Shown here piece by piece: positions 17,474 to 27,739 of a stretch of DNA of 64,000 bases. Below the pieces are notes generated by a model. That model was not told where the DNA came from and made no database searches. It saw nothing but the letters and a program-made list of their open reading frames with translations. Each line of letters begins with the position of its first letter. The first letter of the stretch is position 1. A program made the position numbers and the translations under genes. This stretch comes from Klebsiella pneumoniae (GTDB lineage Bacteria; Pseudomonadota; Gammaproteobacteria; Enterobacterales; Enterobacteriaceae): positions 434,841 to 498,840 of the forward strand of contig NZ_KN046818.1 in assembly GCF_000742135.1 (NCBI RefSeq), in the 5' to 3' direction.

Positions 17474-18013
17474 TCATCCTCGGAAACCTCGCGGAATATG
17501 GCTGTCGGGTTCGCTAACGCTGTTCACATCGCGCTTCGGCTGTCCGCCGTTGCTGGCGCGGCTGATTTGCACGCTACGCGCCAGCTTCTGCTGCCACTGC
17601 ACGTGGTGAAAGACTTTACCTTCCGCCTGCCAGTAAGCGACGAAAGCGGCCAGCTCTTCGGGGGTAACCGGCTGGCTCAGGGCAATGCCCCACAGCGCGG
17701 CCAGGCGCTGAAAATCGGCGTCAGGCCGCCACCCGGCGTACATAGCAAATTTGCCCATCGGCACCGCAACCGGCGCCGCGGCGGGCTCCTCGAAAAACTG
17801 CGGGTCAAGCGCGATGTCGCTGCCGGGGCGCGCCAGCCTGGCTTCCAGCTCCAGCAGTTGCGCCAGCCGCGCTGGCGTCAGCGCATAGAATGCCGGCGCG
17901 TTATTGGCAAAAACGGCAACGGTGCCGTCAGTCGATTTTGCCAGCAGCGCCGCGTGCTGCTGGAGGAACTCTTCCAGGCCGCTAAAATGGGAGGTTAAAA
18001 TTCGCGAAGACAT
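17474..18013 (-). CDS. dnaT: Primosomal protein DnaT
   Basis: DnaT (primosomal protein i) works with PriA, PriB and DnaC to reload the replisome at stalled forks. The 179 residues equal the E. coli length. The N-terminal oligomerisation half contains [21 protein letters not shown]. The C-terminal ssDNA-binding half has [15 protein letters not shown] and [19 protein letters not shown] and ends SHIPRGFRG. It is the first gene of the dnaT-dnaC pair. An in-frame GC-rich, alanine-rich linker separates the two halves. Confidence 0.97.
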   Translation of the reverse strand: MSSRILTSHFSGLEEFLQQHAALLAKSTDGTVAVFANNAPAFYALTPARLAQLLELEARLARPGSDIALDPQFFEEPAAAPVAVPMGKFAMYAGWRPDADFQRLAALWGIALSQPVTPEELAAFVAYWQAEGKVFHHVQWQQKLARSVQISRASNGGQPKRDVNSVSEPDSHIPRGFRG

Positions 18014-18115
18014 AACTCTATCTCAACTCTGAACTGCAAAGAGTGGGGTGATCTGCACATAGTAGCACAGAGGCCATCGCGGAAGGAGCGTCGCGGATTA
18101 ACCGCGACGTCGGGG

Positions 18116-18589
18116 TTAGACGCGAGGACGCTTACGATACAGCCACAGGCCGGGTATCGACAGGCCAATCGAAAGGGCGCCCACAATCGAAGAGGCCTTT
18201 AAAAAATTGCTCAGCAGCAAAATCATCATCTCTTCCGAATAGCCAAAATGACTGATTTTTACCGCGGAAATCATCGCCGTGTAGGCTGAGATGCCAGGAA
18301 ACATCGGGATCACGGCGGCGACGGTAAAAATCTTCGGATGCGCCAGATACCAGCGCGACCATTGAATGCCAATGCTGCCCACCAGCAGAGCGGCGAGAAA
18401 GGTGGCCCATTCAATGTTAAAACCGGCGCTCATCATGATCATACGCGAGCCATGGCCAATCGCCCCCAGCAGCGCGCACCAGCGCAGAGCGCGCTGAGGG
18501 ACATTAAAGACCATCGCAAACCCGACGGCGGGGATCGCCGCCAGCAGCATGTCTTCCGCCAGCGCAAAAATAAATGAGATTATGCCCAT
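18116..18589 (-). CDS. yjjB: ThrE-like membrane exporter subunit YjjB
   Basis: This 157-residue inner membrane protein corresponds to the C-terminal half of ThrE-type exporters (four or five helices). In E. coli, YjjP and YjjB together have been reported to export succinate. [34 protein letters not shown] and [20 protein letters not shown] regions carry the conserved family motifs (IPMFPG). The start at 18589 matches the E. coli N-terminus; five extra upstream codons (18604) are possible. It overlaps the yjjP stop by 10 bases, so the pair is coupled. Confidence 0.93.
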   Translation of the reverse strand: MGIISFIFALAEDMLLAAIPAVGFAMVFNVPQRALRWCALLGAIGHGSRMIMMSAGFNIEWATFLAALLVGSIGIQWSRWYLAHPKIFTVAAVIPMFPGISAYTAMISAVKISHFGYSEEMMILLLSNFLKASSIVGALSIGLSIPGLWLYRKRPRV

Positions 18590-19356
18590 CCGCGCAGCCC
18601 CCATACGGTCATGGCCATCACCACGCCAATGCAGGTGGCGAGGGTTAGCAGGCTGGCAATCGCCCAGCGGGCGAGTCCGGTATTGATATGCCCTTTAAAC
18701 ATATCGGCGACGGCATTGATTAATGGAAAACCCGGGACCAGCAGCAGAACGCTGGCGGCCATGGCAATGGTCGGCGTGCTGGCAAACGTCGGGAGGCGCA
18801 GCAGCAGCCCGGAGATGGTGGTGGCGACAAAGGCGGTGATGCAGAAGTTGATCTGCGGATGCATGGAGCGATGGGTCAGCACCTGGCGAATGTACATGGC
18901 TACCGTGCTGGCGCAGAAGCTGACCAGCGCCCCATCCCAACCGCCGTTATTCAGTTTGCAGAAACAGGCGCAGGAAAGACCCACCATCAGCACCAGCAGC
19001 CAGCGCGGATAGCGCAGGGGAACGATCTGCGCAAAACGCTTCTCGACGTCGCGATAGTCCAGCAGCTTATGCTCGGCGAGGATCACAATGTGCTGCACTT
19101 CCGTCACCACATGCATATTAATGCCGCGATCGACATTTTTGCGCGTAGAGGTAAGACATTCGCCATTTTTAATGGTGGTCAGGACGATGGCATTCGAAGA
19201 GATGGCGCTTTCAACGCTGTCCATCCCCAACGCCAGCCCGAGACGTGTTGACAGTTCCTCCACCAGCGCACTCTCGGCGCCGTGCTGTAACAGAAAAAGA
19301 CCACACTGGATGCATAAACGTGTGATTGCCCGCTGCTGTGTCCGATCAACCTGCAT
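18580..19356 (-). CDS. yjjP: ThrE-like exporter subunit YjjP
   Basis: YjjP is the larger partner of YjjB. A soluble N-terminal domain (about 1-115) contains [20 protein letters not shown] and [12 protein letters not shown], followed by five hydrophobic helices. [19 protein letters not shown] is the family signature, repeating the proline-glycine motif seen in YjjB. The frame is open for 58 more codons upstream, but the ATG at 19356 is chosen because AGAGGAAG precedes it and E. coli YjjP starts at the equivalent residue; this gives 258 residues. It is divergent from pobA. Confidence 0.93.
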   Translation of the reverse strand: MQVDRTQQRAITRLCIQCGLFLLQHGAESALVEELSTRLGLALGMDSVESAISSNAIVLTTIKNGECLTSTRKNVDRGINMHVVTEVQHIVILAEHKLLDYRDVEKRFAQIVPLRYPRWLLVLMVGLSCACFCKLNNGGWDGALVSFCASTVAMYIRQVLTHRSMHPQINFCITAFVATTISGLLLRLPTFASTPTIAMAASVLLLVPGFPLINAVADMFKGHINTGLARWAIASLLTLATCIGVVMAMTVWGLRGWA

Positions 19357-19624
19357 ACTTCCTCTATTGTTCACGACGCCTGGTATCTGCCGATACTTTA
19401 ACCTGAAGCGCAGTGGCGGCTGAGGGGGGGGATCAAATAATGTGCAAAAATTCCCAGTCTGCGGGGCGGCAGAATTTGAAGCATCCCACACTTTTGCCAG
19501 TTTGGTGAAAAGTGCAATTTTTGTCGCCATTCATCCCTTCTTTTTCCCCACTGACTTATCAAAAATGCAGAAAAGCACTTTTATTAAACATAAATTATAC
19601 AAATAATTAACACTGCAAGAGTGA

Positions 19625-20818
<1,194 letters not shown>

Positions 20819-20834
20819 ATTAAGAGGAGTCATC

Positions 20835-21716
20835 ATGCCGTTCGTTCAAACCGTGCCCGTATTTAAGCTGTATGGCGAAGAGTGCGGCTGGCCGACGCCG
20901 GACCTGCTACACTGTGAGTCGATTTTACAGCGCAGCAGCCTGTATCAGTGGCATATTCGCGTCCATCAGCATGCGGAAATGGTCCAGCTTCTCTATCTGC
21001 ATCAGGGGCGGGCGGAGATCGAAATTGAAGGCGCCACCGCGGTGATGACGGAGTCCTGCATCCAGGTGGTTCCCGCCCTCTGTATTCACGGGTTTAATTT
21101 TTCACCCGGGACGCAAGGGTTTGTGCTCTCTCTGGCGCTGCCGCTGCTGAGCCGGTTTGAAAATCAGTTCGGTCGCCCTCTGGATGTGCTTAGCGTGCCG
21201 CAGTGTGTGCCGGTGGGCCGTTCTCGCGGGCGCATGCATACGCTGTTTTCAGCGCTTCGCGAGGAGTACTGCGAAGAGCACGATGCGCGAGAAATGATGC
21301 TCTATTCGCTGCTGGGGACGCTGTTGGTCTGGCTGAACCGACAGTGCCATCCCGCGTCCCCCGCGGAAGATAAAGCGGAGCGGAAGCGCAGCATGATGCG
21401 CCACTTCGCCCGCCTTATCGAGAGCCACTACCGACAGCATCTCCCGTTGGCGGAGTATGCGAAGCTGATTGGACTGTCGGTTACGCACTTAAATTATTTA
21501 TGTCGTGAGTTTTATGGCTGTAGCGCTCTTGGAGTATTGCACCAGCGGTTGATGCTTGAAGCGCGACGCAATCTGCAGTACACCCGCATGACGATTACAC
21601 AACTCTCTGATTATTTAGGGTTTAGCGATGCAGCCTATTTTTCGCGTTTTTTCCGTCGCTATAGCGGTATGTCACCCAAAGCATTTAGAGAAACAATTAA
21701 AAATAATGCTTCATAA
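20835..21716 (+). CDS. AraC-family regulator, probable PobR/HpaA type
   Basis: This 293-residue protein has an N-terminal cupin-like effector domain (about 25-130, RVHQHAEMVQLLYLHQGRAEIEI) and a C-terminal AraC HTH pair (about 190-290, with LPLAEYAKLIGLSVTHLNYLCRE and ITQLSDYLGFSDAAYFSRFFRR). The HpaA/PobR group of AraC regulators responds to hydroxylated aromatic acids. The start at 20835 is preferred because AAGAGGAG precedes it; a frame-extending start at 20808 lies inside pobA. Same strand and 16-base spacing from pobA support autogenous co-transcription and a pobA-specific role. Confidence 0.85.
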   Translation: MPFVQTVPVFKLYGEECGWPTPDLLHCESILQRSSLYQWHIRVHQHAEMVQLLYLHQGRAEIEIEGATAVMTESCIQVVPALCIHGFNFSPGTQGFVLSLALPLLSRFENQFGRPLDVLSVPQCVPVGRSRGRMHTLFSALREEYCEEHDAREMMLYSLLGTLLVWLNRQCHPASPAEDKAERKRSMMRHFARLIESHYRQHLPLAEYAKLIGLSVTHLNYLCREFYGCSALGVLHQRLMLEARRNLQYTRMTITQLSDYLGFSDAAYFSRFFRRYSGMSPKAFRETIKNNAS

Positions 21717-21981
21717 TGTTCAGTACTGAAATTATTTTTGCTAAATAATGTTTTTATCTTTTCTAATTTATTAGCGCAGGAACGTCTGTGTTAATATTAA
21801 TCGCAAGTATACACGGCAATAATATTTTACACGGTATGACCACGGTTCGGTCGTTACGTATATCGTGTGCGCAGGCCATGAATATGATTTTAATATTCAT
21901 CCAGGAAATGATATGGCGATAAAGTCGCTCGCCGATCGTTTGCAGGCAAGCGAAGGAACTTCGACAGGAAGCGGAGGTGTT

Positions 21982-22704
21982 ATGTTACCAGGACAAGGTA
22001 AGTTTGGCGTCGTTATTAGTAAAATTCCCGTCATGCAATCAGGGTTAAAGGTGATCTTCAATGAGAACCTCCCTGATTACGAACTGAGTTTTTGTCGTTC
22101 TCATGATGAGCTCACCCTTTTACAACTGCGGCGGGCGGTGCTGGTTGTCGCGGATATCTCCGGCGAGATTGCGCACCCCCGAGCCGTCTGCGAGCGTTAT
22201 TACTCCCTCATGACCCAGTACCGTGATATTCACTGGGTTTTTATGGTCAGCGACAGCCTCTATCCGTTGGCCGTTGAGCTATTAATTCGTCCTGAAAGCT
22301 CGTTGATCTCCGAGAGCGAGCCGGTTAACCGGCTGATTGAGGTGATTTGCGCCGGTAGCCGTGCGGCTGAACAGATTAGCCGTACGCTGTTTGCCGGGGA
22401 TGAGGACAGCGATTTCGCAAGCTACCACTCTGCGGCGATGCTCACTCTTTCAGAGCGTAAAGTTCTGCGCCTTCTGGCGAAGGGGTGGGGAATAAACCAG
22501 ATCGCCGCGCTGTTGAAAAAGAGTAATAAGACGATCAGCGCGCAGAAAAACAGCGCAATGCGTCGCTTATCGCTACGCAGCAACGCTGAAATGTATGCCT
22601 GGATCAACAGCGCGCAGGGAATGCAAGAGCTGAATATCAATTCAGCTTACGGGGAGCAAATGGAATGGAAAAAAATAGTACAACCCGCCATGTCGCCATC
22701 GTAG
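21982..22704 (+). CDS. yjjQ: LuxR-type transcriptional regulator YjjQ
   Basis: The 240-residue product aligns along its whole length with E. coli YjjQ as I recall it ([14 protein letters not shown] at the start, IHWVFMVS in the middle). A C-terminal LuxR/FixJ HTH is visible as [20 protein letters not shown] followed by [18 protein letters not shown]. In E. coli YjjQ represses flagellar and other surface genes, and yjjQ-bglJ is silenced by H-NS. The start at 21982 (after GGAGG) gives the E. coli length; the frame continues upstream with ATG codons at 21865 and 21913, the latter with its own AGGAA. The end overlaps bglJ by 40 bases. Confidence 0.9.
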   Translation: MLPGQGKFGVVISKIPVMQSGLKVIFNENLPDYELSFCRSHDELTLLQLRRAVLVVADISGEIAHPRAVCERYYSLMTQYRDIHWVFMVSDSLYPLAVELLIRPESSLISESEPVNRLIEVICAGSRAAEQISRTLFAGDEDSDFASYHSAAMLTLSERKVLRLLAKGWGINQIAALLKKSNKTISAQKNSAMRRLSLRSNAEMYAWINSAQGMQELNINSAYGEQMEWKKIVQPAMSPS

Positions 22705-23339
22705 AAAAATGCGTGATGACGGAAATGGCATGGCGCTATATCTTTAGTCGTGAAGATAATCGCCGTTATCATATTCATCTGTTTAAAAATGTCAGTATGC
22801 TCAGGGCGGCGGAAATACCGTTTCCCTGGTCAACCATTATTTTTTCTCTTTCGGGAAGTCGTTCTTCACGAGCCGAGAGTCTGCTCTTTGTTCATGAAAT
22901 GGCGCGGTGCCGGCCGGAAGTCCAAACGATTATTCTGGCTAATAATGAAAGTGAAATGCACCTGATCGGCCATCTTATGCCGGCCTGTTTGCACGGCATA
23001 CTGAATAAATCCGCGCCGCGACGCGGGCTACAGGAGCGTTTGCTGCAGCTACTGGACAATCATCATCTCAGCGGCAGCGAACAATTTTGCGACAGAGAGG
23101 CGTGCAACGATCCGCTAAGCCCGACGGAGCACGCCATCCTTCGGTATATGTCGTGGGGATATTCGCTTTCTGATATTGCGATACAGCTCAACCGGAATAT
23201 TAAAACGATCCGCGCGCATAAGTTTAACGCCATGACCAAGCTCGGAGTCCGCTCAGACATTGGTTTATTAAACGCGGCGGATATCCTGTTGCATTTACCG
23301 CTCAATAGTACGACCAGCGCCGTTAAACAGGTAGCGTAA
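22665..23339 (+). CDS. bglJ: LuxR-type regulator BglJ (RcsB partner)
   Basis: BglJ heterodimerises with RcsB to activate bgl, leuO and other loci in E. coli. The 224 residues match E. coli (225). The N-terminal receiver-like domain lacks phosphorylation and starts [16 protein letters not shown]. The LuxR HTH is [22 protein letters not shown] followed by [20 protein letters not shown]. It overlaps yjjQ by 40 bases with an internal start, so its synthesis depends on yjjQ translation or readthrough. AT-rich DNA upstream of the pair fits H-NS silencing. Confidence 0.92.
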   Translation: MEKNSTTRHVAIVEKCVMTEMAWRYIFSREDNRRYHIHLFKNVSMLRAAEIPFPWSTIIFSLSGSRSSRAESLLFVHEMARCRPEVQTIILANNESEMHLIGHLMPACLHGILNKSAPRRGLQERLLQLLDNHHLSGSEQFCDREACNDPLSPTEHAILRYMSWGYSLSDIAIQLNRNIKTIRAHKFNAMTKLGVRSDIGLLNAADILLHLPLNSTTSAVKQVA

Positions 23340-23344
23340 TGCGG

Positions 23345-23803
23345 CTATAAACACACATCTACCCATGTTGCATCGGTGAGCTGCGCCATGCGTTCTGGTT
23401 CAATGCGAACCGCGCTATGGATGGCTCCCGCTGCGGGTAGTACTTCCTGATAATGTCTGAGAGAGACGTCGCAGTAGACTGCCAGCGGGTTTTCCAGACC
23501 AAACGGGCAAACGCCGCCGACCGGATGACCGGTCCAGGTAACCACTTCATCGCTGCTTAGCATGCGTGCTTTCGCGCCAAAGGTCTCTTTCAGCTTTTTA
23601 TTATCCAGGCGCGCATCGCCCCTGGCGACGATCAGTACAATCTTATCTTTGATCTTGAGCGACAGCGTTTTGGCAATTTGCCCCGGCTCAACGTTGTGTG
23701 CGGCAGCGGCAAGTGCGACGGTGGCGGTACTCTGATTTAACTCAATAATTTCGATATCGGGGGCGTGTTCGGCAAAAAACTGCCGTACAGACTGCAGACT
23801 CAT
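23345..23803 (-). CDS. YbaK/EbsC-family aminoacyl-tRNA deacylase
   Basis: The 152-residue protein is a stand-alone editing-domain protein of the YbaK/ProX superfamily, which hydrolyses mischarged aminoacyl-tRNAs. The conserved Lys is in PGQIAKTLSLK (about residue 45), and the GXXXP loop appears as GHPVGGVCPFGL (about 99-110). It is not the orthologue of E. coli ybaK or yeaK by my recollection of those sequences, so the specific tRNA target is unknown. A good AGGAGAA site precedes the start. The stop lies five bases from the convergent bglJ stop. Confidence 0.85.
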   Translation of the reverse strand: MSLQSVRQFFAEHAPDIEIIELNQSTATVALAAAAHNVEPGQIAKTLSLKIKDKIVLIVARGDARLDNKKLKETFGAKARMLSSDEVVTWTGHPVGGVCPFGLENPLAVYCDVSLRHYQEVLPAAGAIHSAVRIEPERMAQLTDATWVDVCL

Positions 23804-24140
23804 TGGATTCTCCTGATTTAAGCCTGGTTAAATCTGTCACAAGCCTGGCGGAGTGTAAATATCAGCGCGGACAATCCAGATTCTTTCTATTTTGTCGATC
23901 TCCTTCACAATCGCCGTAACCGGTTACTGTAACCGGTTGCGGTTCTCTGCATTGAGATGAATACTGGAACAGTCACTTCTCCTTTTATTTATAACAAAAG
24001 AGCCGTGTATGAATCGTTGCCTCATGAGCAGTATAGCCGGTTGCACATCCGCCAGCGGCCTGCTGCGTCAAAAAGCGGTCATCGTAACGGCAGGGTAATC
24101 GTTGTTGGGCCAGTATCAATAGCCTGTCAGGAGGGCTACT
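23804..24140. other. 337-base intergenic region with a double palindromic operator
   Basis: This stretch separates the divergent deacylase and EIIC genes. It contains two AACCGGTT palindromes (separate entry). A 64-codon open frame (23957-24151) runs into the EIIC start and has no convincing ribosome-binding site; I treat it as leader DNA. CAGGAGG just before 24141 is the EIIC ribosome-binding site. Confidence 0.7.
23916..23938. promoter_or_regulatory. Tandem palindromic operator upstream of the orphan EIIC
   Basis: GTAACCGGTTAC (23916-23927) is a perfect 12-base palindrome, and a second AACCGGTT lies at 23931-23938; the centres are 13 bases apart. The decamer GTAACCGGTT is repeated directly. 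The central CG and flanking TGTAA resemble LacI/GalR-family operators. No LacI-type gene is adjacent, so the regulator would act in trans. Confidence 0.55.
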
Positions 24141-25484
24141 ATGTCTGCTAACCATGCTGCGTTTAATTTGATATTTCGCTTTGTAGAAAATTACATAAGC
24201 CCCATAGCAGGGCGGATCTCGTCGCAGCGCCACGTCATGGCTATCCGTGACGGATTTATCTCAGCGATGCCGTTTATGATCGTCGGATCGTTCCTGTTAG
24301 TGTTTGCTTATCCACCGTTCTCACCGGATACCACCTGGGGTTTTGCCCGCGCCTGGCTGGATCTGGCGAAAGAGTTTGAGGGGCGTATTCTGACCCCCTT
24401 TGATATGACGATGGGGATCATGTCGATCTACATCTGCGCGGCAATCTCCTATAACCTCGGTAAGCATTACGAGAAATCCAATCAGCTCGATCCCTTTATG
24501 TGCGCAATGCTGTCGATCATGGCCTTTTTGCTGATTGCCGCGCCGAAGACCAATGGCACGCTGCCGGTGGATAGCCTCGGGGGGACCGGGATCTTTACCG
24601 CCATCCTGGTGGCGATCTACTGCGTGGAGATGATGCGTTTCTTGAAAGCGCACAACATTGGGATCCGCTTGCCGGACCAGGTTCCGCCGATGATCAAAAA
24701 CTCGTTTGATCTGTTGATCCCGGTGCTGGTGGTCGTGCTGACGCTCTATCCGCTGAGCCTGTTTATCCAGCACCATTTTGACATGCTGATCCCGCAGGCC
24801 ATTATGGCCATTTTCAAGCCGCTGGTTTCGGCAGCCGACTCTCTGCCGGCAATTCTGTTGGCGGTGCTGATCGGCCACCTGCTGTGGTTTGCCGGGATCC
24901 ACGGTGCGGCGATCGTGTCCGGGATGCTGCAGATGTTCTGGCTGACTAACCTCGGTATGAACCAGCAGGCGCTGGCCCAGGGCGCGCCTCTGCCGCATAT
25001 CTTTATGGAGGCGTTCTGGACCTTCTTTATCGTGGTCGGAGGTTCCGGGGCGACCATGGGACTGGTGTTCTGTTATCTGCGCAGCCGTTCAGCGCATTTG
25101 CGCTCCATTGGACGTTTGAGCGTGGTGCCAAGCCTGTTCAATATCAACGAGCCGGTGATCTTTGGGACGCCTATCGTCATGAACCCAGTGTTCTTTATTC
25201 CGTTCCTGCTGGCGCCGATGGTGAACGCGGTGCTGGCCTGGGCGGCAATGAAGCTGGATCTGATTGGCCGCGTCATCTCCGTCGTACCATGGACGGCGCC
25301 AGCGCCAATTGGCGGCGCCTGGGCGTTGGGCTGGGATTTCCGGGCGGCGATTCTGGTCATTGTTCTGGCCTGCGTGTTGGCAATCATCTACTTCCCATTC
25401 TTTAAGGTATATGAGAAACAGCTGCTTGCTCAGGAAGCGGAAGAGGCCGAGCGGGCGGAGCAGGAGAGTCAACAGACCGCATAA
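24141..25484 (+). CDS. PTS EIIC, lactose/cellobiose family, without adjacent EIIA or EIIB
   Basis: This 447-residue integral membrane permease resembles ChbC/CelB. RHVMAIRDGFISAMPFMIVGS near the N-terminus and NINEPVIFGTPIVMNPVFFIP (about 335-355) are signatures of the cellobiose EIIC family, and GHLLWFAGIHGAAIV precedes the second. About ten hydrophobic segments are visible. The last 20 residues are strongly acidic. No EIIA or EIIB gene lies next to it, so it must borrow partners encoded elsewhere. It has a strong ribosome-binding site and a terminator of its own, so it looks like a single-gene unit. Confidence 0.9.
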   Translation: MSANHAAFNLIFRFVENYISPIAGRISSQRHVMAIRDGFISAMPFMIVGSFLLVFAYPPFSPDTTWGFARAWLDLAKEFEGRILTPFDMTMGIMSIYICAAISYNLGKHYEKSNQLDPFMCAMLSIMAFLLIAAPKTNGTLPVDSLGGTGIFTAILVAIYCVEMMRFLKAHNIGIRLPDQVPPMIKNSFDLLIPVLVVVLTLYPLSLFIQHHFDMLIPQAIMAIFKPLVSAADSLPAILLAVLIGHLLWFAGIHGAAIVSGMLQMFWLTNLGMNQQALAQGAPLPHIFMEAFWTFFIVVGGSGATMGLVFCYLRSRSAHLRSIGRLSVVPSLFNINEPVIFGTPIVMNPVFFIPFLLAPMVNAVLAWAAMKLDLIGRVISVVPWTAPAPIGGAWALGWDFRAAILVIVLACVLAIIYFPFFKVYEKQLLAQEAEEAERAEQESQQTA

Positions 25485-25489
25485 ATAGC

Positions 25490-25513
25490 AACGGGCGGTA
25501 AAGGCCGCCCGTT
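25490..25513. terminator. Bidirectional hairpin between EIIC and fhuF
   Basis: AACGGGCGG (25490-25498) and CCGCCCGTT (25505-25513) form a perfect 9-base-pair stem followed by ACTTTTC, between two convergent genes. Confidence 0.75.
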
Positions 25514-25533
25514 ACTTTTCAGGTAAGTGGTAA

Positions 25534-26322
25534 TTATTTAAGCGTACAGTCGCCGCACTGTTGGACATCCGGCAGGCGATAGCGCTGACAGCAGGTGCGC
25601 CGGACTAACTGCCCTTCACGCAGCATCACCGTTCGCCACAGCGGGTTATCCTGGCTATCGGCGAGTTGTTTTTCAAAAAAACAGTGCTGACGTAGCGCGG
25701 CAAGCCGCTCATCACCCAGCAGCGCGCGCATTTCCCCAAGATACCAGTTAATCAGATAGCCGGTATTGCTCCAGATAAGTTTGCTATTGATTTCGCCCGT
25801 CGCTGCCAGCGCCTCAACAACCGGCTGCAGGGTGCGCGTTACCAGGGCATCCATTCGCGCCTGCGGTGAAAGCCTCTCGATGTCGGCATCGCTATGCACA
25901 TCAATCCAGAAGCAGGCCGCCCGGCCGCTTTCATGAAATTCGACATGGAAATGTTCTGGCGCCAGGCTGAGGCCTTGCGGTTCATTGAGCAGCGCCAGCA
26001 TCAGCGGCGGCACCAGCAGGCCGATATACCATTGCGCCCAGAGCGAGAGCAGAGGCTTCTGTTCCCGAGGCAGCGTCGGCTGATGACGATAGATATGATC
26101 GGACCAGGTGGCCAGCAGGGAGCGCAAGGCGATGGGTTGCGACCATTCGGCAAGCGTTAACGCGTGCCGTGGGGCGGGTTCGTCAAGTCGCAGGAAATCG
26201 AGCAGGTGTGGGCGCAGGGTGGCGATTTTTTCCCGAATACTCTCCGCCAGGGCATGCTCAGCCGTCGGCAAAGGAGCCCGCCAGATAAGTTCATCGCTGA
26301 GAGGAAGGGAACGCCAGGCCAT
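25534..26322 (-). CDS. fhuF: Ferric siderophore reductase FhuF
   Basis: FhuF is a cytoplasmic 2Fe-2S protein that reduces iron in hydroxamate siderophores such as ferrioxamine and coprogen. The 262 residues match E. coli. The unusual cluster motif Cys-Cys-x10-Cys-x2-Cys is intact at the C-terminus (CCQRYRLPDVQQCGDC). FHVEFHESGRAACFWIDV lies in the centre. A Fur box is directly upstream (26347-26361), so iron starvation should induce it. Gene order to yjjZ is as in E. coli except for the inserted GGDEF gene. Confidence 0.95.
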   Translation of the reverse strand: MAWRSLPLSDELIWRAPLPTAEHALAESIREKIATLRPHLLDFLRLDEPAPRHALTLAEWSQPIALRSLLATWSDHIYRHQPTLPREQKPLLSLWAQWYIGLLVPPLMLALLNEPQGLSLAPEHFHVEFHESGRAACFWIDVHSDADIERLSPQARMDALVTRTLQPVVEALAATGEINSKLIWSNTGYLINWYLGEMRALLGDERLAALRQHCFFEKQLADSQDNPLWRTVMLREGQLVRRTCCQRYRLPDVQQCGDCTLK

Positions 26323-26346
26323 TCGATTTCCAGATACAAATCTAAA

Positions 26347-26361
26347 TGATAATGATTACTG
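26347..26361 (-). promoter_or_regulatory. Fur box upstream of fhuF
   Basis: TGATAATGATTACTG matches the 7-1-7 Fur motif (TGATAAT-N-ATTATCA) perfectly in the left half and at four of seven positions in the right half. It lies 25 bases before the fhuF start codon on the upstream side, where it would cover the promoter. Confidence 0.75.
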
Positions 26362-26428
26362 ATATTAGTTGCTTGCAGGCGGCATGGCAAGGCTTTTATC
26401 GGCGCCGCGATGTCGCAGCGCGCGCAGG

Positions 26429-27475
26429 TCAACTGGCAAGAATAATGTTGCGGCCTTTATTTTTGGCCTCATAGAGTGCGCCGTCGGCGCGCGCCAGCGC
26501 TTGTTCAATGTTGTCATTAATGAGCGGCGTCAGGCCAATACTGATGGTGACGTTGGTGGCGACGCTTTCATTAAACATATGCGGGATCTTCAGGTCATAG
26601 ACCCGCTGACGTATACGTTCGGCTGTCTTCCAGGCCGTTTCTTCGCTGCTATTGGTCAGCAGCACCATAAACTCCTCTCCACCAAAGCGGGCGACAATAT
26701 CGCGTGAGCGTACAGCGTTGCGAATGGCAGCAGAGACGCGAATAAGCGCCTGGTCACCCATCATATGACCATAGTGATCGTTATAGGCCTTGAAGTGATC
26801 GATATCGAGGAGCAGCACGTAGTGGTTGTCGCCGTCCAGCGCCAGCAGGGTATCGAGGCGGTTTTGCAGTCCGCGGCGATTATACAAACCGGTCAGGGGA
26901 TCGAGCATACTGAGATCGTTGAGCGTATTGCGTTCATGCATCAGTTTATCCATTAAACCCTGCGTAAAGGCATCGCTGCGCTTCTGGATAATATTTTGCA
27001 GGGTAATACCGGCTATAGGCAGCATAAAGCAGTAAGTCATACGCAACCATTGTTCCCCCTCCGCCATTATCAGGCAGGCAAGGAAAGTTGGTAAAGAGTG
27101 GAGGGTAAAGGCAGTGATATTATTGGAAAAAGCGATGGTGCCGATAAACAGAATGCTTAATAGGGCGATCACCAGATAGTTAAAATGCGGTGGTGTCAAT
27201 AGCATCGCTTTTGTCACTACGTGCCATGCCCATAGCATGCCAAATAACAACGAGATAGTGGGAATATTTATTTTCGATTGCGGCCATTTCCAGTGCCAGA
27301 GCAGCAGCAGCCCGCTGCAGACGACGATCAGGGCGCAGGGCAGCGTAAAACGAACTACCGTAAATAGGGGGGTGACCAGCGACAGCGAGGAAGAAATGAA
27401 ATTAAGCAGTAAAAAAAGCCGTAAGGAATATTGATATTTTTGTGCGTAGTGTGCTCGCCAGGTTTGTGCAGTCAT
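26429..27475 (-). CDS. Membrane-bound diguanylate cyclase (GGDEF)
   Basis: This 348-residue protein makes cyclic di-GMP from two GTP. About six transmembrane helices span residues 18-160 with almost no periplasmic domain, followed by a short coiled linker (162-188). The GGDEF domain (about 190-345) has an intact active-site GGEEF (265-269) and the inhibitory I-site RSRD (256-259) five residues before it, so product feedback is expected. DPLTGLYNRRG and DIDHFKAYND are well conserved. It lies between fhuF and yjjZ, where E. coli K-12 has no such gene. The ligand sensed is unknown. Confidence 0.93.
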   Translation of the reverse strand: MTAQTWRAHYAQKYQYSLRLFLLLNFISSSLSLVTPLFTVVRFTLPCALIVVCSGLLLLWHWKWPQSKINIPTISLLFGMLWAWHVVTKAMLLTPPHFNYLVIALLSILFIGTIAFSNNITAFTLHSLPTFLACLIMAEGEQWLRMTYCFMLPIAGITLQNIIQKRSDAFTQGLMDKLMHERNTLNDLSMLDPLTGLYNRRGLQNRLDTLLALDGDNHYVLLLDIDHFKAYNDHYGHMMGDQALIRVSAAIRNAVRSRDIVARFGGEEFMVLLTNSSEETAWKTAERIRQRVYDLKIPHMFNESVATNVTISIGLTPLINDNIEQALARADGALYEAKNKGRNIILAS

Positions 27476-27684
27476 ATCGGAAGAATCATTATTAGTCGTT
27501 AAATTTCAAAATGATGAAAGCCAAAAATGAAGAGTCTGATAACAATGTGCAAAAAAAGGTTATTTGCAAAATAAGCAAAATATTTAATATATATCGATAA
27601 TCCGCTTAATTTATCACCTTCATGAATGTATGTCATTACCGCGAACGTAAAGAAAAAGGGGCAGAGCACGTCGCAAATGACAAA

Positions 27685-27716
27685 TGATAAAGATTATCAT
27701 ATGATATTGGTTATCA
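27685..27716 (+). promoter_or_regulatory. Two adjacent Fur boxes upstream of yjjZ
   Basis: TGATAAAGATTATCA (27685-27699) differs at one position from the 7-1-7 Fur motif. TGATATTGGTTATCA (27702-27716) follows two bases later with two mismatches, and a further TTATCATTATC overlaps it. The pair lies 24-55 bases before the yjjZ ATG. Confidence 0.8.
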
Positions 27717-27739
27717 TTATCGTTGTGAGAGGTGAAACC

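Noticed and set aside
19357-19530. Upstream extension of yjjP by 58 codons
   Set aside because: A good ribosome-binding site stands at the internal ATG at 19356, and the E. coli protein begins there. The extension would run into the pobA promoter region.
23957-24151. A 64-codon open frame between the palindromic operator and the EIIC gene
   Set aside because: The ATG lacks a convincing ribosome-binding site and the peptide has no family resemblance. It runs through the EIIC ribosome-binding site, so a leader-peptide role is possible but unsupported.
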